A DNA stretch of 64,000 nucleotides from Nocardiopsis mwathae (GCF_014201195.1 NZ_JACHDS010000001.1:2728001-2792000); one strand, 5' to 3'. Positions 33,207 to 47,292 are shown, counted from the first letter of the stretch. Notes: generated from the sequence alone by a model not told the origin. Translations and numbers: made by a program.

Positions 33207-33822
33207 CGGTGTCGTCTAAACCTTCGATGTCGTCAGGCAGGAAAGGTGCCAGATCGGGAAGTTCGTCGAGGCTGCGGAGGCCGAGGCGCTCCAGGAAGTA
33301 GCTTGTGGTCCGGTACTGCAGCGCACCCGATTCCGGGTCGGACCCGGCCTCTTCGACCAAGCCTCTCAGTACGAGGGTACGCATAACCCCGTCGCAGTTC
33401 ACACCGCGCACGGCCGAGACCCTGCCCCGGGAGACCGGCTGGCGGTAGGCGACCACCGCCAGGGTCTCCAGCGCAGCCTGGGTGAGCCGCACCTCCTGGC
33501 CCTCCTTGAGGAAGTGCTCGACCACGTCGGCGCACTCCGGGCGGGTGTAGATCCGCCACCCCTCGGCGACCTGGCGTAGATCGAAACCCCGGCCCTGGGC
33601 GGTGTATTCCTCGGACAGCCCGGTGAGCACGGCCTCGATGTCGCGCACCGACCGGTCGAAGGCGCGCGCGAGGTCGTAGGCGGCGACGGGCTGGTCGACC
33701 ACCATCAGCACCGCTTCGAGGTCGCGACGCAGCCGGGCGTGGGCATCGTCACCCTCCGGACGCGCCGCCTCAACCGCTACCCCCGGCACCGCCGCTGTCG
33801 GAGTGTCCTCGCTCACACTCAC
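33190..33822 (-). CDS. scpB: Segregation and condensation protein B
   Basis: Product of 210 residues with the ScpB winged-helix pair: LRRDLEAVLMVVDQPVAAYD at about residue 32, and RLTQAALETLAVVAYRQPVS with GRVSAVRGVNCDGVMRTLVL in the second half. It is the kite subunit that works with ScpA and SMC in chromosome condensation. Its start overlaps the scpA stop by 4 bases (ATGA) and its end overlaps rluB, so scpA-scpB-rluB is one translationally coupled unit. Confidence 0.94.
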   Translation of the reverse strand: MSVSEDTPTAAVPGVAVEAARPEGDDAHARLRRDLEAVLMVVDQPVAAYDLARAFDRSVRDIEAVLTGLSEEYTAQGRGFDLRQVAEGWRIYTRPECADVVEHFLKEGQEVRLTQAALETLAVVAYRQPVSRGRVSAVRGVNCDGVMRTLVLRGLVEEAGSDPESGALQYRTTSYFLERLGLRSLDELPDLAPFLPDDIEGLDDTGEHTS

Positions 33823-34742
33823 GTGCCCTCCCCGCTCTCCTCGTTCTCACGGTCGTTCTTCGCCTGCTTGGCCTGTTCGTACTCGTCGGCGACCGCCACC
33901 TCGCCGTCGTGCGAGCCGGTCCAGGTCACGGTGAGCCCGGCGAGCGGCTCGGGCTGGTCGAAGCCGACGTTCTCGGCGCGGTACAGCTCCAGCAGGGCGA
34001 GGAACCGCGCAACGATCTCGAAGGTACCGGTGCAGTCGGCCGTCAGTTCGGCGAACGTGAGCGTGCCGTGCTCCCGCAGCGCCTCCACCACCAGCGCCCC
34101 CTGCTCGCGCACGGAGGTCGTGCTCTGGTGGATGTGCGCGACCGGGACGCTGGGCGGCTCCTTGGGCGTGAACACCCGCGCCGCCAGCACCGCGAACTCC
34201 TGGGGGCCGAGCTTGATGAGGACGTCGGGCCGCGACTCGGCGAACCGCGGTTCGAGCCGCACCGCGCGGGCGAAGCACCGACCCTGTGCGCTGATGCGCC
34301 CGGAGAACAGCGCCGCGACCTCCTTGTAGGCGCGGTACTGCAGCAGTCGAGCGAACAGCAGGTCGCGGGCCTCCAGCAGGGCGAGGTCGGCTTCGTCCTC
34401 GACCTCGCCGCGCGGCAGCAGCCGCGCCGCCTTGAGGTCCAGCAGTGTGGCCGCCACCAGCAGGAAGTTGCTCGTCTGTTCGAGGTCCCAGTTCTCACCG
34501 TGCGCGGTGATGTGCGCGATGAACTCGTCGGTGACCTTCGACAGCGACACCTCGGTGATGTCCAGCTTGTGCTTGGAGATCAGGCCCAGCAGCAGGTCGA
34601 AGGGGCCTTCGAAGTTCTCCAGGCGCACCTGGAAGCCGCTCTCCTCGACCTCGTCGGCCACCGCCTGCTCGCCCGGGGCCGGTGCCGTGCTGCTCATGGC
34701 ACCGGGGTCGGGTTGGTTGTGCTCATCCCCCCAGGGTGTCAC
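33819..34742 (-). CDS. scpA: Segregation and condensation protein A
   Basis: Product of 307 residues with the ScpA kleisin signature near the N terminus (FQVRLENFEGPFDLLLGLIS, then KHKLDITEVSLSKVTDEFIA). The C-terminal winged helix carries GTLTFAELTADCTGTFEIVA and RFLALLELYRAENV. It bridges the SMC heads. The GTG at 34742 is assumed; an ATG 15 codons later (34697) is an equally possible start, as neither has a strong ribosome binding site. It is 79 bases downstream of the hypothetical gene that follows the ParA-like gene. Confidence 0.93.
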   Translation of the reverse strand: MTPWGDEHNQPDPGAMSSTAPAPGEQAVADEVEESGFQVRLENFEGPFDLLLGLISKHKLDITEVSLSKVTDEFIAHITAHGENWDLEQTSNFLLVAATLLDLKAARLLPRGEVEDEADLALLEARDLLFARLLQYRAYKEVAALFSGRISAQGRCFARAVRLEPRFAESRPDVLIKLGPQEFAVLAARVFTPKEPPSVPVAHIHQSTTSVREQGALVVEALREHGTLTFAELTADCTGTFEIVARFLALLELYRAENVGFDQPEPLAGLTVTWTGSHDGEVAVADEYEQAKQAKNDRENEESGEGT

Positions 34743-34821
34743 CGATCCGCACCTGCCCGGTCCGCCTCGTCCGATGCCGCCAGCGGCTCCTCCCCCGGGG
34801 CGCGCCGGTGCACGCGGCGCT

Positions 34822-35265
34822 TCAGTCCGATTCCGTGTCGGCCAGCAGCCGCTGCACCAGCATGCTGGACTCCCCGTGCTCCTCGAAGTCGGCGAGCAGC
34901 ACCGCCACGGCCTCGCGGACGATCCGCCCGCGGTCGGCCGTCAGCCCGTGCTCGGCGCGCAGCGTCAGTCGGGTCTGCTCCAGGGCGAGGAGTTCGGGTG
35001 CGGAGATGTACACCGTGATCTTCTCGTCGTGGCGCTGGCGCCCGCTGGGCTGCGGCGCGCGCTTGCTCCGCTTGCGAGGGCGGGGCGGGGCCGGTTCCGC
35101 GGGCGCCGGGGCTTCGTCGGCCCGGCCGTCGCGGGCGGCCGGCGGCTCCGCGGGCGGGTTCGGCGGTGCAGGAGGTGCGGGCTCGGCCGCGGCGGTGTCG
35201 GACGGACGGAAGAAGAGCTCGTCCGCGCCCGGCAGGGTCACACGTCGTGACCGCTGTGTTGCCAC
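34822..35265 (-). CDS. Conserved actinobacterial hypothetical protein between parA-like gene and scpA
   Basis: Product of 147 residues. The first half is Pro/Ala-rich and disordered-looking. The second half (HDEKITVYISAPELLALEQT, then RGRIVREAVAVLLADFEEHG) resembles a ribbon-helix-helix or similar DNA-binding fold. Its start lies 28 bases inside the ParA-like gene, so the two are translationally coupled. It may be the DNA-binding partner of that ATPase, replacing a ParB; this is inference. No function is established. Confidence 0.7.
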   Translation of the reverse strand: MATQRSRRVTLPGADELFFRPSDTAAAEPAPPAPPNPPAEPPAARDGRADEAPAPAEPAPPRPRKRSKRAPQPSGRQRHDEKITVYISAPELLALEQTRLTLRAEHGLTADRGRIVREAVAVLLADFEEHGESSMLVQRLLADTESD

Positions 35266-36203
35266 CGAGCCAGCACCTCCTTGGCGAGTTCCCGATAGGC
35301 GTTGGCACCGGCGGACGACGAGTCGAACCGAGTGATGGGCTCCCCCGCCACCGTGGCGTCAGGGAACCGCACCGTGCGGTTGATGACGGTTCCGTACACC
35401 TTGTCGCCGAAACCGTCGATGATGGTCGCCAGCACCTCGCGCGCGTGCAGGGTGCGCGGGTCGTACATGGTTCCCAGGAAGCCCTCGATCACCAGGCGCT
35501 CGTTGAGCCGCTCCTGGACCTTCTGGATGGTGTCCATGAGCAGCGCGACCCCGCGCAGCGCGAAGAACTCGCACTCCAGCGGCACGATGACGCCGTCGGC
35601 GGCGGTGAGCGCGTTGACCGTGAGCAGGCCCAGCGACGGCTGGCAGTCGATGAGGATGACGTCGTAGTCGTCCATCACCGGGCGCAGCGCGCGGCCCAGC
35701 ATCTGCTCCCGGGCCACCTCCCCGACCAGCTGCACCTCGGCCGCCGACAGGTCGATGTTGCTCGGGATCAGGTCGAGCCCGTCGACATCGGTCTTCAGCA
35801 GCACGTCCGACACGGTGACGTCGCGCTGCATGAGCAGGTTGTAGACCGTCAGGTCGAGCTCACGCGGATCGAGTCGGCCCAGCCCGACGGAGAGCGCCCC
35901 CTGCGGATCGAAGTCGACGAGCAGCACCCGTCGCCCGAACTCCGCGATGGCGGCCCCGAGATTGATGGTGGTGGTCGTCTTTCCGACGCCACCCTTTTGA
36001 TTGCAGAGTGCGATGATCCGAGCGGGGCCGTGGTCCTCCAACGGCTCCGGCTCGGGAAACCGCACTTTCGGTCTGTTCGATTGCAGAGCCGCCCCCGTGC
36101 TGCGCGTTTCCCCCCAGGGGTTGATCGCCGATCTCTCCGAATCGCCCTCGTCGGTGCGGGCGTCGCCCGGCACCTCCGCATCATCGTGCTCCGACCAGCT
36201 CAC
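35238..36203 (-). CDS. ParA/Soj-like ATPase (orphan, without adjacent parB)
   Basis: Product of 321 residues. After an acidic N-terminal extension of about 60 residues comes the deviant Walker A motif ALCNQKGGVGKTTTTINLGA, then VLLVDFDPQGALSVGLG and the Walker B region YDVILIDCQPSLGLLTVNAL. It is a MinD/ParA ATPase, probably forming ATP-dependent dimers on DNA. No ParB gene is adjacent; instead a ribbon-helix-helix-like protein and ScpA/ScpB follow, an order also known in mycobacteria. It likely acts in chromosome organisation together with the ScpAB-SMC complex, by context. Confidence 0.9.
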   Translation of the reverse strand: MSWSEHDDAEVPGDARTDEGDSERSAINPWGETRSTGAALQSNRPKVRFPEPEPLEDHGPARIIALCNQKGGVGKTTTTINLGAAIAEFGRRVLLVDFDPQGALSVGLGRLDPRELDLTVYNLLMQRDVTVSDVLLKTDVDGLDLIPSNIDLSAAEVQLVGEVAREQMLGRALRPVMDDYDVILIDCQPSLGLLTVNALTAADGVIVPLECEFFALRGVALLMDTIQKVQERLNERLVIEGFLGTMYDPRTLHAREVLATIIDGFGDKVYGTVINRTVRFPDATVAGEPITRFDSSSAGANAYRELAKEVLARWQHSGHDV

Positions 36204-36390
36204 AACCCTTTGACCTCCCTACGAACCGGCCGTGGCCGGACGTTTCATCCGTACCGGTTGACCGGCCGTCGGAAAAACTCAATATGTCGACAGCGACGAA
36301 CCGTCGTGCCCGCGACTCTAAAACGTCGGCACAGGATCATTCAACGCGACACTCTACGGTGTCATCGATGCGTAACACCGCGGTTGCGTC

Positions 36391-37386
36391 TCAGCGCACC
36401 GCATTGGCACGGGGGTGGCTGGCGGCGTAGACCTCGCGCAGCCGGTCCACGGTGACCAGGGTGTACACCTGCGTGGTGGTGACCGAGGCGTGGCCCAGCA
36501 GCTCCTGGACGACGCGCACGTCGGCGCCGCCGTCCAGCAGGTGGGTGGCGAAGGAGTGCCGCAGGGTGTGCGGGGAGACCTCGCTGAGGCCGGCGCGATC
36601 GGCGGCGGCGCGCAGCACCGCCCAGGCGCCCTGCCGGGTGAGGCGCCCGCCGCGGGCGTTCAGGAAGAGGGCGGGTACGCCCCGGCCCGATGCGGCCAGG
36701 ACGGGCCGGGCGCGCACGAGGTAGGCGTCGATGGCGGTGCGGGCGAACCGGCCGACCGGGACGAGGCGCTCCTTGCCGCCCTTGCCGCGGAACCGGACGA
36801 CGGTGACGTCGGTGTCGACGCCGTCGGTGGTGTCGGCAGAGTCGGCGGCGCCACCGAGGCGGCCGACGTCGTCGACGTCCAGGCCGATCGCCTCGGAGAT
36901 CCGCGCCCCGGTTCCGTACAGCAGCTCCAGCAGGGCGCGGTCGCGCATCGCGCGCGGGTCGTCGGCCGAGCCCACCGCGTCGAGCAGCGACTCCACGGCG
37001 TCCAGGGACATCGCCTTGGGCAGGCGGCGCGGCGGCGCGGGCGGGCGGACCTCGCTGGCCGGGTCGCCGGAGGTGATGCCCTCCCGTTGGGCGAAGCGGT
37101 GCAGGCCGCGCACGGCCACCACCGCGCGTCCGGCGGAGTTGAGGCCGAGCGGGGGGTGGTCGTCGTCGCCCTCGCGCAGGCGGCGGAGGAACTCGGCGAC
37201 GTCGTCGGCGCCGACCTCGCCGAGCGAGGCCACCCCGCGGTCGGCGAGGAACTCCAGGTAGCGGCGGAGGTCACGGCGGTAGGAGGTGAGGGTGTTGGCG
37301 GCCAGGCCGCGTTCGACGGTGAGGTGGTCGAGGTATCCGCCTACCGCCGACACCAGCACGGGGGGTGCCGCGTCCTCGACTGCCAT
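36391..37386 (-). CDS. xerD: Site-specific tyrosine recombinase XerD
   Basis: Product of 331 residues. Catalytic residues are Arg162 ([12 protein letters not shown]), Lys202 or Lys205 ([13 protein letters not shown]), His273-x-x-Arg276 ([15 protein letters not shown]), His299 (LLGHASV) and Tyr308 (TTQVYTLV). It resolves chromosome dimers at dif. An acidic insertion of about 19 residues (175-193) is not typical of XerD and probably forms a surface loop. It is located between the ParA-like gene and the NUDIX/pyrG genes, its usual actinobacterial neighbourhood. Confidence 0.94.
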   Translation of the reverse strand: MAVEDAAPPVLVSAVGGYLDHLTVERGLAANTLTSYRRDLRRYLEFLADRGVASLGEVGADDVAEFLRRLREGDDDHPPLGLNSAGRAVVAVRGLHRFAQREGITSGDPASEVRPPAPPRRLPKAMSLDAVESLLDAVGSADDPRAMRDRALLELLYGTGARISEAIGLDVDDVGRLGGAADSADTTDGVDTDVTVVRFRGKGGKERLVPVGRFARTAIDAYLVRARPVLAASGRGVPALFLNARGGRLTRQGAWAVLRAAADRAGLSEVSPHTLRHSFATHLLDGGADVRVVQELLGHASVTTTQVYTLVTVDRLREVYAASHPRANAVR

Positions 37387-37704
37387 CGCATCCCCGATCT
37401 ATCGCAACGTGGGCGTTCTCATCCGCCGGAACGGGCCGCGCGGGGTGGGCCGGGCACCACTGGGCGGGGCCGGGCCGGCGCGACCGCCGTCGGCCGCGCG
37501 GCACCGGGTCGGCCCGCCGCGGAGTGGGGCCGGGACGGGCGCGCGGCGGTCGTCGGGATCCCCGCAACCGCGGTCGTTTCCGAGCGCGATGATGCCACAG
37601 GACCAAGGGCCGCAACGTCACGACACGGCGATATCACCGCTATCTGCGGACGATCCGGATGATCGCCCCCGATTTCCCGAGATTCCACGCGCCCCGGCGC
37701 AGAG
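37387..37704. other. Intergenic region upstream of xerD
   Basis: About 320 bases, very G+C-rich, with no supported gene; no confident promoter was seen. Confidence 0.35.
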
Positions 37705-37746
37705 CGAAATGCCGCCTGGGACCCGCGGGTCCCAGGCGGCATTTCG
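37705..37746 (-). terminator. Perfect 42-bp palindrome after the pyrG-NUDIX operon
   Basis: Two 21-base arms (37705-37725 and 37726-37746) are perfectly complementary with no spacer; the ends read CGAAATGCC and GGCATTTCG. It lies 45 bases past the NUDIX stop codon on the minus strand, with ATTTCG at the 3' foot, as for a terminator. Confidence 0.75.
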
Positions 37747-37791
37747 CCGGTGAGAAGCGGCCCCGGTCCCGGAGCCGCCGAAGAGGGCCGG

Positions 37792-40112
<2,321 letters not shown>

Positions 40113-40261
40113 CTACGGCCCGCCCGGATCTTTTCCGGGCCGCCGTGCGGCGTCCGTCGCCGGCAGGACCGCCACCGGCCACTACCTCGGACTCCACGGG
40201 CCACCAGGATAACAGTGCCGAGCACCTGCGCGGGTATCGCGCCGGTGTGCGCGCCGTCGCG

Positions 40262-41161
40262 TCAGGCCGGGAAGCCCCCGGCGCGGCCCAGCAGCGCGGG
40301 CGGCGCCTTGTCCAGCCGCACACCGAGCCACTCCCCGAGTTCGGCGAGCGCTTCGAGTCCGGTGCCCGTCTCCATGCCGCTGCGGTGCAGCATGTACACC
40401 AGGTCCTCGGTGGCGATGTTGCCGGTGGCGTTCGGGGCGAACGGACAGCCGCCGAACCCGCCCACGCTGGAGTCGAGCACGGTCACTCCGCTCTCGACCG
40501 CCGCCAGCGCGTTGGCGTAGCCGGTGTTGCGGGTGTTGTGGAAGTGGCAGCGCAGCCGGGCACCGTCGGCGACCTCGCCGACGCGCCGCACCAGGTCGGA
40601 GACCTGCCGCGGAACGCCGACGCCGATGGTGTCGGCCAGGGCGATCTCCACCGCACCGGACGCGGCGGCCCGGCGGGCGACCTCCACCACGCGCTCGGGC
40701 GCGGTCTCGCCCTCGAACGGGCAGCCGAAGGCGGTGGACACGGTGACGCTCACCGGCATCCCCGCCTCCGCCGCGGCGCGGGCGATGCCGTCGTAGGCCG
40801 CCAGCATCTCCTGGACCGTGCAGCCCTGGTTGCGGCGGCAGAACCCGTCGCTGGCGGGGATCGCCACGTTGACCTCGTCCACCCCGGCGGCCAGCGCACG
40901 GTCCAGGCCCCGGTGGTTGAGTACCAGCCCGATGTAGGAGGCCCCGGCGCCGCGGTCGACCCCGGCCATGACCTCCTCGGCGCCGGCCATCTGCGGGACC
41001 CGCTTGGGGTTGACGAAGCTCACGGCCTCGATCCGGCGGACTCCGGCGGCGACCGCGCGGTCGATCAGCTCGATCTTCTCCGCGACGGACAGGACCCGGT
41101 CCTCGTTCTGCAGGCCGTCCCGCGGCCCGACCTCGACGATCTCCACCCGATCGGCCGCCAT
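40262..41161 (-). CDS. Hydroxymethylglutaryl-CoA lyase
   Basis: Product of 299 residues, a DRE-TIM metallolyase. Active-site motifs are EVGPRDGLQNEDRVLSVAEK at the N terminus, metal ligands in RCHFHNTRNTGYANALAAVE, and the family signature with its cysteine in SSVGGFGGCPFAPNATGN. It cleaves HMG-CoA to acetoacetate and acetyl-CoA, the last step of leucine degradation. The gene stands alone between pyrG and an acetyltransferase gene; other leucine-degradation genes are not in the window. Confidence 0.92.
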   Translation of the reverse strand: MAADRVEIVEVGPRDGLQNEDRVLSVAEKIELIDRAVAAGVRRIEAVSFVNPKRVPQMAGAEEVMAGVDRGAGASYIGLVLNHRGLDRALAAGVDEVNVAIPASDGFCRRNQGCTVQEMLAAYDGIARAAAEAGMPVSVTVSTAFGCPFEGETAPERVVEVARRAAASGAVEIALADTIGVGVPRQVSDLVRRVGEVADGARLRCHFHNTRNTGYANALAAVESGVTVLDSSVGGFGGCPFAPNATGNIATEDLVYMLHRSGMETGTGLEALAELGEWLGVRLDKAPPALLGRAGGFPA

Positions 41162-41432
41162 GGCGCGATCACCTCACTCCCGGGTCCGTGACGACGTCCT
41201 CGTCCTCGGTCGCCATCGCGCATCGTGTGCGGCGAATGGTGCCGATGATCACACCGCCAGCCTAATCAACGGCGGTTCGCCGGGCAGGGCCGGGGTTCGG
41301 TGTGACGCCGCCGAACGCGATGCGGCCTCCCGCGTAGCCGTCGGCCTCGGCGAACTGCACCGCACACTGGAAACCACCGGCGATCATCGGGTGTACTTCG
41401 CCGAGATCGACGGCAGGGCGGGGGCGCGGTCT

Positions 41433-42428
41433 TCAGCGCAGGGCCAGGGCGGGGCGGATCTCCCAGGTGGTCCACAGCGGCCGGTAGCCCATGCGGTTCC
41501 AGAACGGGCCCGACAGCGGGTTGAGCATCGCGTAGTTGAGCAGGGTCACCGCGATCCCGTAGCTGTCGAGCGCCTGGTGCACCTGGCTGACCAGTGCGGT
41601 ACCGATGCCCTGGCCGCGTTCGTCGGCGGCCACCACGCCGTAGCCGATATGCGCCGCCGGGGAGGCGCTGACCAGCGGAGCCGCCCAGTGGGCGCGCTCG
41701 GGCGGGGACGCCCACACCAGGCCGACCGCACGGCCGCCGCGCTCGGCCAGCCAGATCCACGAGGGCGCGCGCCCCAGGGCGCGCGCGACCACGCCCCGGG
41801 TCTGCTCGGCGGTCTCGGCCTGGATGAACACGCCGCCGAAGGCCTCCTCGTAGCGGTGCTCCTCCATGAGGAGGCTGACGACCGCGGTCACGTCGCTCGG
41901 CCCGGCCAGCCGGATGGAGACGTCGCGCGGCGGCAGCGACGGCGGCACCCCGCGGCGGAAGCCGCGCGCCGCCAGGACGCTGTAGGGCTGCAGCCCGTGG
42001 CGCTGCAGCGGCAGCACGCCGCAGACGTCCCGGGAGGGCCAGGTGAGCATCGCCGCGGACTCCGAGCCGGTGCCGGTGGGCAGCGCTTCGAGCTGGTCGC
42101 GCCAGTGCGTGAGCAGCGAGTCGAGTGCGCCACCGGGGTCGGGGCCGCCCACGATGGGGGTGAGCCAGTGCTGGTCGGGCACGCCCCATGTGCGCCCGGG
42201 CTCGCCCGGCTGGTACCAGGAGTAGCGCATGGTCCCGGCGGCCACCGGCCGACCGGCGCCGTCACTGACCGTCAGCAGCGGGTAGGTGCTGGCGCGCGGA
42301 CGAGCGGGAACGGGTAGAAGGGGGTCGACCTGATGCCAGCGCTGCGCCACCGAGCTGACCAGCAGATCGAACTCGGCGCTGCGGCTTGACAGGTCGTCAT
42401 GCCGCACCCGGGCGACATAACCGCTCAT
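41433..42428 (-). CDS. GNAT family N-acetyltransferase
   Basis: Product of 331 residues. The C-terminal half is a GNAT domain with the acetyl-CoA pyrophosphate-binding stretch GYGVVAADERGQGIGTALVS followed by LNYAMLNPLSGPFWNRMGYR. The N-terminal half (about 160 residues) appears to be a degenerate second GNAT fold. The substrate is unknown. The ATG at 42428 is chosen over an upstream GTG because GGGGAG lies seven bases before it. It is probably monocistronic. Confidence 0.85.
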   Translation of the reverse strand: MSGYVARVRHDDLSSRSAEFDLLVSSVAQRWHQVDPLLPVPARPRASTYPLLTVSDGAGRPVAAGTMRYSWYQPGEPGRTWGVPDQHWLTPIVGGPDPGGALDSLLTHWRDQLEALPTGTGSESAAMLTWPSRDVCGVLPLQRHGLQPYSVLAARGFRRGVPPSLPPRDVSIRLAGPSDVTAVVSLLMEEHRYEEAFGGVFIQAETAEQTRGVVARALGRAPSWIWLAERGGRAVGLVWASPPERAHWAAPLVSASPAAHIGYGVVAADERGQGIGTALVSQVHQALDSYGIAVTLLNYAMLNPLSGPFWNRMGYRPLWTTWEIRPALALR

Positions 42429-42712
42429 CTCACACTCCCCGGCCGCGGTATCGCTACCTGCCCATGTCACGGCCCAGTGGCGCGGCGTGACCAGAACCGA
42501 CGGGCGACCACGTAGCGTCGCCCCATCACCACTGCAGACCGTATCGCTTCGCTCCGGCTCCGTGCGGGGAGCCGACCGAAGTCACGGAAATCGTTCCGAT
42601 ATCGTCGCCATGCAATTGCACCGCGACAAACCCTGAAAGGGACTACGTTAGCCGATTTCCCAAGGGATCTCGCCACCGGCCCCACGGCGCACACCCGCGC
42701 GTGGCGACACGG

Positions 42713-43201
42713 TCACCCCGCGGCGTCGCCGCCCTGGGTGATTTCGTTGCCCTTTCCGATATCCACTACCCTGGGCTCCTCGCCCGAGTGGTACACGGTG
42801 ATGTCCGAGCCCGCGAGGGTGACGGCATCGGCGGCGGCCAGATGGATCCGGTTGCCGCTGCCCGAGACGTTGACCGCGCCGCAGGACCCGTGCAGGACGA
42901 CCGTGGCGTCACTGGACACGACGTTGACCATCCGCCCGGCGCAGTCGTCGACGGTGGTCTCGCCGGTGGAGGTGATGTTCACGGTGTCGCCGAACTCGAC
43001 GTCGACGCCGTCCTCGGCGAGCGACACGCCGCCGTCCTCGTTGGTCGCGGTGACACCGTCCTCGCCGACCCCGACCCCCGTGCCGTCCTCCCTCTCGTAG
43101 GACACGCCGCCCTCATCGATCGACAGCCCGCAGCCCGCCCCCGCCAGGGCTATCAGTGCCGCGGCCGCCGCCACCGCCGGTCCCCGCATCCGCATCCGCA
43201 T
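42713..43201 (-). CDS. DUF3060-type lipoprotein
   Basis: Product of 162 residues with a lipoprotein signal peptide: basic MRMRMR, then a hydrophobic core and lipobox LAGAGCG with the lipidated cysteine at 24. The mature part is Gly/Asp/Val-rich and has the repetitive beta character of DUF3060 proteins (DDCAGRMVNVVSSDATVVLH, then GSCGAVNVSGSGNRI). It is anchored on the outer face of the membrane; function unknown. The ATG at 43201 has a good upstream purine stretch (GGGGAAGGGAAG); the frame extends further but without a signal. Confidence 0.8.
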   Translation of the reverse strand: MRMRMRGPAVAAAAALIALAGAGCGLSIDEGGVSYEREDGTGVGVGEDGVTATNEDGGVSLAEDGVDVEFGDTVNITSTGETTVDDCAGRMVNVVSSDATVVLHGSCGAVNVSGSGNRIHLAAADAVTLAGSDITVYHSGEEPRVVDIGKGNEITQGGDAAG

Positions 43202-43290
43202 GCGCTTCCCTTCCCCTACCGGACGTCCCGGCGAATCCGGGTTGTCGAGCACGTTGGATGCAACCCTAGCGGGACCGGTTCCGCGATCGC

Positions 43291-43719
43291 CTACTGCAGA
43301 CAGAATTCGTTGCCCTCCGGGTCGCGCATGACCATCGCGTACCCCGTGGGCTCATCGACCTCGCGGACCCGGGTGGCACCCAGCGCGACGGCGCGCTCGA
43401 CCTCCTCGGCGACCCTGGCCCGGCGGCGGTCCCGCGGGAGCCCCGCGGCGACGTTCACGTCCAGGTGCACCCGGTTCTTCGCGGTCTTGACCTCCGGCAC
43501 CTTCTGCAGGAAGATCCGCGGCCCCACCCCGTGCGGATCGGAGACGGCCCACGCACGGTCGCGCTCGCCCTCGGGGACGCCCAAGGCGTCGAGCGCCTCG
43601 TCCCAGGTCGCGAAGCCCGGAGGCGGCGGATCGTCGGTGTAGCCGAGCAGCTCGGCCCAGAAGGCCCCGAGCCGCTTGGGGTCGCGGGCGTCGAAGGTGA
43701 CCTGGAAGGCGAGTGCCAT
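43291..43719 (-). CDS. VOC family (glyoxalase-like) protein
   Basis: Product of 142 residues with a glyoxalase/bleomycin-resistance fold. FQVTFDARDPKRLGAFWAEL and LLGYTDDPPPPGF are at the start, and the closing motif YAMVMRDPEGNEFCLQ is typical of the DUF4440-unrelated, VOC-like (Glyoxalase_6) group. Histidine and glutamate ligands are partly visible (RVHLDVNV, GNEF). The enzymatic role is unknown. The ATG at 43719 gives the family N terminus; a longer frame to 43818 is considered spurious. Confidence 0.82.
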   Translation of the reverse strand: MALAFQVTFDARDPKRLGAFWAELLGYTDDPPPPGFATWDEALDALGVPEGERDRAWAVSDPHGVGPRIFLQKVPEVKTAKNRVHLDVNVAAGLPRDRRRARVAEEVERAVALGATRVREVDEPTGYAMVMRDPEGNEFCLQ

Positions 43720-43876
43720 GGCGGACCGGTCCCGTCTCGTCGCGCCGAACGCCGGAGAACGGCGGACGGCGACCATTGCGATGTCATCGAACGTACATTC
43801 GAACACCGTGGCGCGCAATCACCGACACACGACGCGAAACGTCCGGCCCGCAGAACCGGAAGCGCCGGCGACCGGG

Positions 43877-45985
<2,109 letters not shown>

Positions 45986-46144
45986 GTCGTGTCAACTCCC
46001 CGTCGATTCCACCCCGGACCCTCTCCACAGTAGCGGCGCACGGTGACGTTCCGGCGGGCCCAGCGCGCCCTCCGTTCGATCTCGGGGAGGCGGGCGAGAA
46101 CCGCCGCCGGAGACCCGCCGCCCCCGGCACGGGCGGAGGGCGGG

Positions 46145-46753
46145 TCAGCAGGGCGGTGCGGCGGCGCGGTCCAGCAGGCGGCCCCACAGGTCGGCGACGG
46201 CCCGGTCGAGGTCGGCCACGGTTCCGGAGTTGTCCACCACCACGTCGGCCGCGGCCAGCCGCTCCTCGCGGGTGGCCTGCGCCTTGATCCGGGCGCGGGC
46301 CTGCTCCTCGGGCATGCCGCGCCGGGCGATGAGCCGCTCGATCCGGGTCTCCTCGGGCGCGTCGACCACCACGACCAGGTCGTAGAGCCCGCCCAGGTCG
46401 TTCTCGACCAGCAGCGGCACGTCGTAGACCACGATGGCGTCCTCGGCCGCCTGGGCCATCAGGCCCGCGGTGCGCTCCCCCACCCGGGGGTGCACGATGG
46501 CGTTGAGCCGGGCGAGCTTGTCGGCGTCGGCGAACACGATCTCGCCGAGGCGGGGCCGGTCCAGCGCCCCCTCGGGGGTGAGGACCTCCTCACCGAACTC
46601 CGCCACGATCTCCGCCAAACCCGAGGTACCGGGCTCCACGACCTCCCGGGCCAGCTTGTCGGCATCGATGACCAGGGCGCCGTGCGCCGCCAGCCGGCCC
46701 GACACCTCGCTCTTGCCCGAGCCGATGCCCCCGGTGAGTCCTACACGCAGCAT
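46145..46753 (-). CDS. coaE: Dephospho-CoA kinase
   Basis: Product of 202 residues, usual length for a single-domain CoaE. The P-loop is [19 protein letters not shown], followed by [14 protein letters not shown] and the lid region [20 protein letters not shown]. It catalyses the last step of CoA synthesis. The ATG at 46753 gives the canonical N terminus MLRVGLTGG. It starts 10 bases after the stop of the preceding acetyltransferase gene, so these are probably co-transcribed. Confidence 0.94.
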   Translation of the reverse strand: MLRVGLTGGIGSGKSEVSGRLAAHGALVIDADKLAREVVEPGTSGLAEIVAEFGEEVLTPEGALDRPRLGEIVFADADKLARLNAIVHPRVGERTAGLMAQAAEDAIVVYDVPLLVENDLGGLYDLVVVVDAPEETRIERLIARRGMPEEQARARIKAQATREERLAAADVVVDNSGTVADLDRAVADLWGRLLDRAAAPPC

Positions 46754-46763
46754 GCTGCCGAGC

Positions 46764-47276
46764 CTACTCCTCGCCGCCCGCCGTCCCCGAAGCGCCCCCG
46801 GGGGCGGGTTTGCGCAGGTGCACGGTGGTGATGTGGTCGGCCAGCCGCTCGCGCCCGGTCTCGGTGTAGCCCAGCGCCCGGTACAGCCGCAGGTCCGCCG
46901 CTCCGCCGCGCCCCGTGACCAGGGCGAAGGACTCCAGGTCCGGCTGAGCGCGCAGGGCGTGCTCCTCCAACGCGGCCAGCAGCGCCCGGCCGATGCCCCG
47001 GCGGCGCACGTCCGGGGCGACCGCCAGCCGGTTGATGAGGAATCCCGAGCCGGTGCCGCGGCCGCGCGCGGCGCCCACGATCCGTGGGCCCAGCTCCGCC
47101 TTGAGCAGGATGCGGTCCGCACCCAGGTAGGCGCCGACCTGCTCACGCGTCTCGGCGAGCGGGGCGATGTAGGGGTCGCCGCACGCCTGGGCCTCGTCCA
47201 GGTAGGCGGCACGCTGCACGGTCCAGATCGCACCGATGTCGGCTTCCACGGCGGCGGAGATACGCGGAGTACTCAC
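46764..47276 (-). CDS. GNAT family N-acetyltransferase
   Basis: Product of 170 residues, a single GNAT domain with the acetyl-CoA-binding motif [20 protein letters not shown] and the closing [14 protein letters not shown]. The substrate is unknown. It lies between rpsA and coaE with a terminator separating it from rpsA, and is likely co-transcribed with coaE. The start is GTG at 47276. Confidence 0.85.
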   Translation of the reverse strand: MSTPRISAAVEADIGAIWTVQRAAYLDEAQACGDPYIAPLAETREQVGAYLGADRILLKAELGPRIVGAARGRGTGSGFLINRLAVAPDVRRRGIGRALLAALEEHALRAQPDLESFALVTGRGGAADLRLYRALGYTETGRERLADHITTVHLRKPAPGGASGTAGGEE

Positions 47277-47292
47277 GCTATCGACCCTAGCG

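Noticed and set aside
31362-33386. A 674-codon plus-strand open frame opposite rluB, rich in Val/Ile/Thr/Pro repeats that look like a surface protein
   Set aside because: It is the reverse complement of the Arg/Asp minisatellite; the repeats keep this frame open automatically. No start signal was found and the rluB product is clearly conserved.
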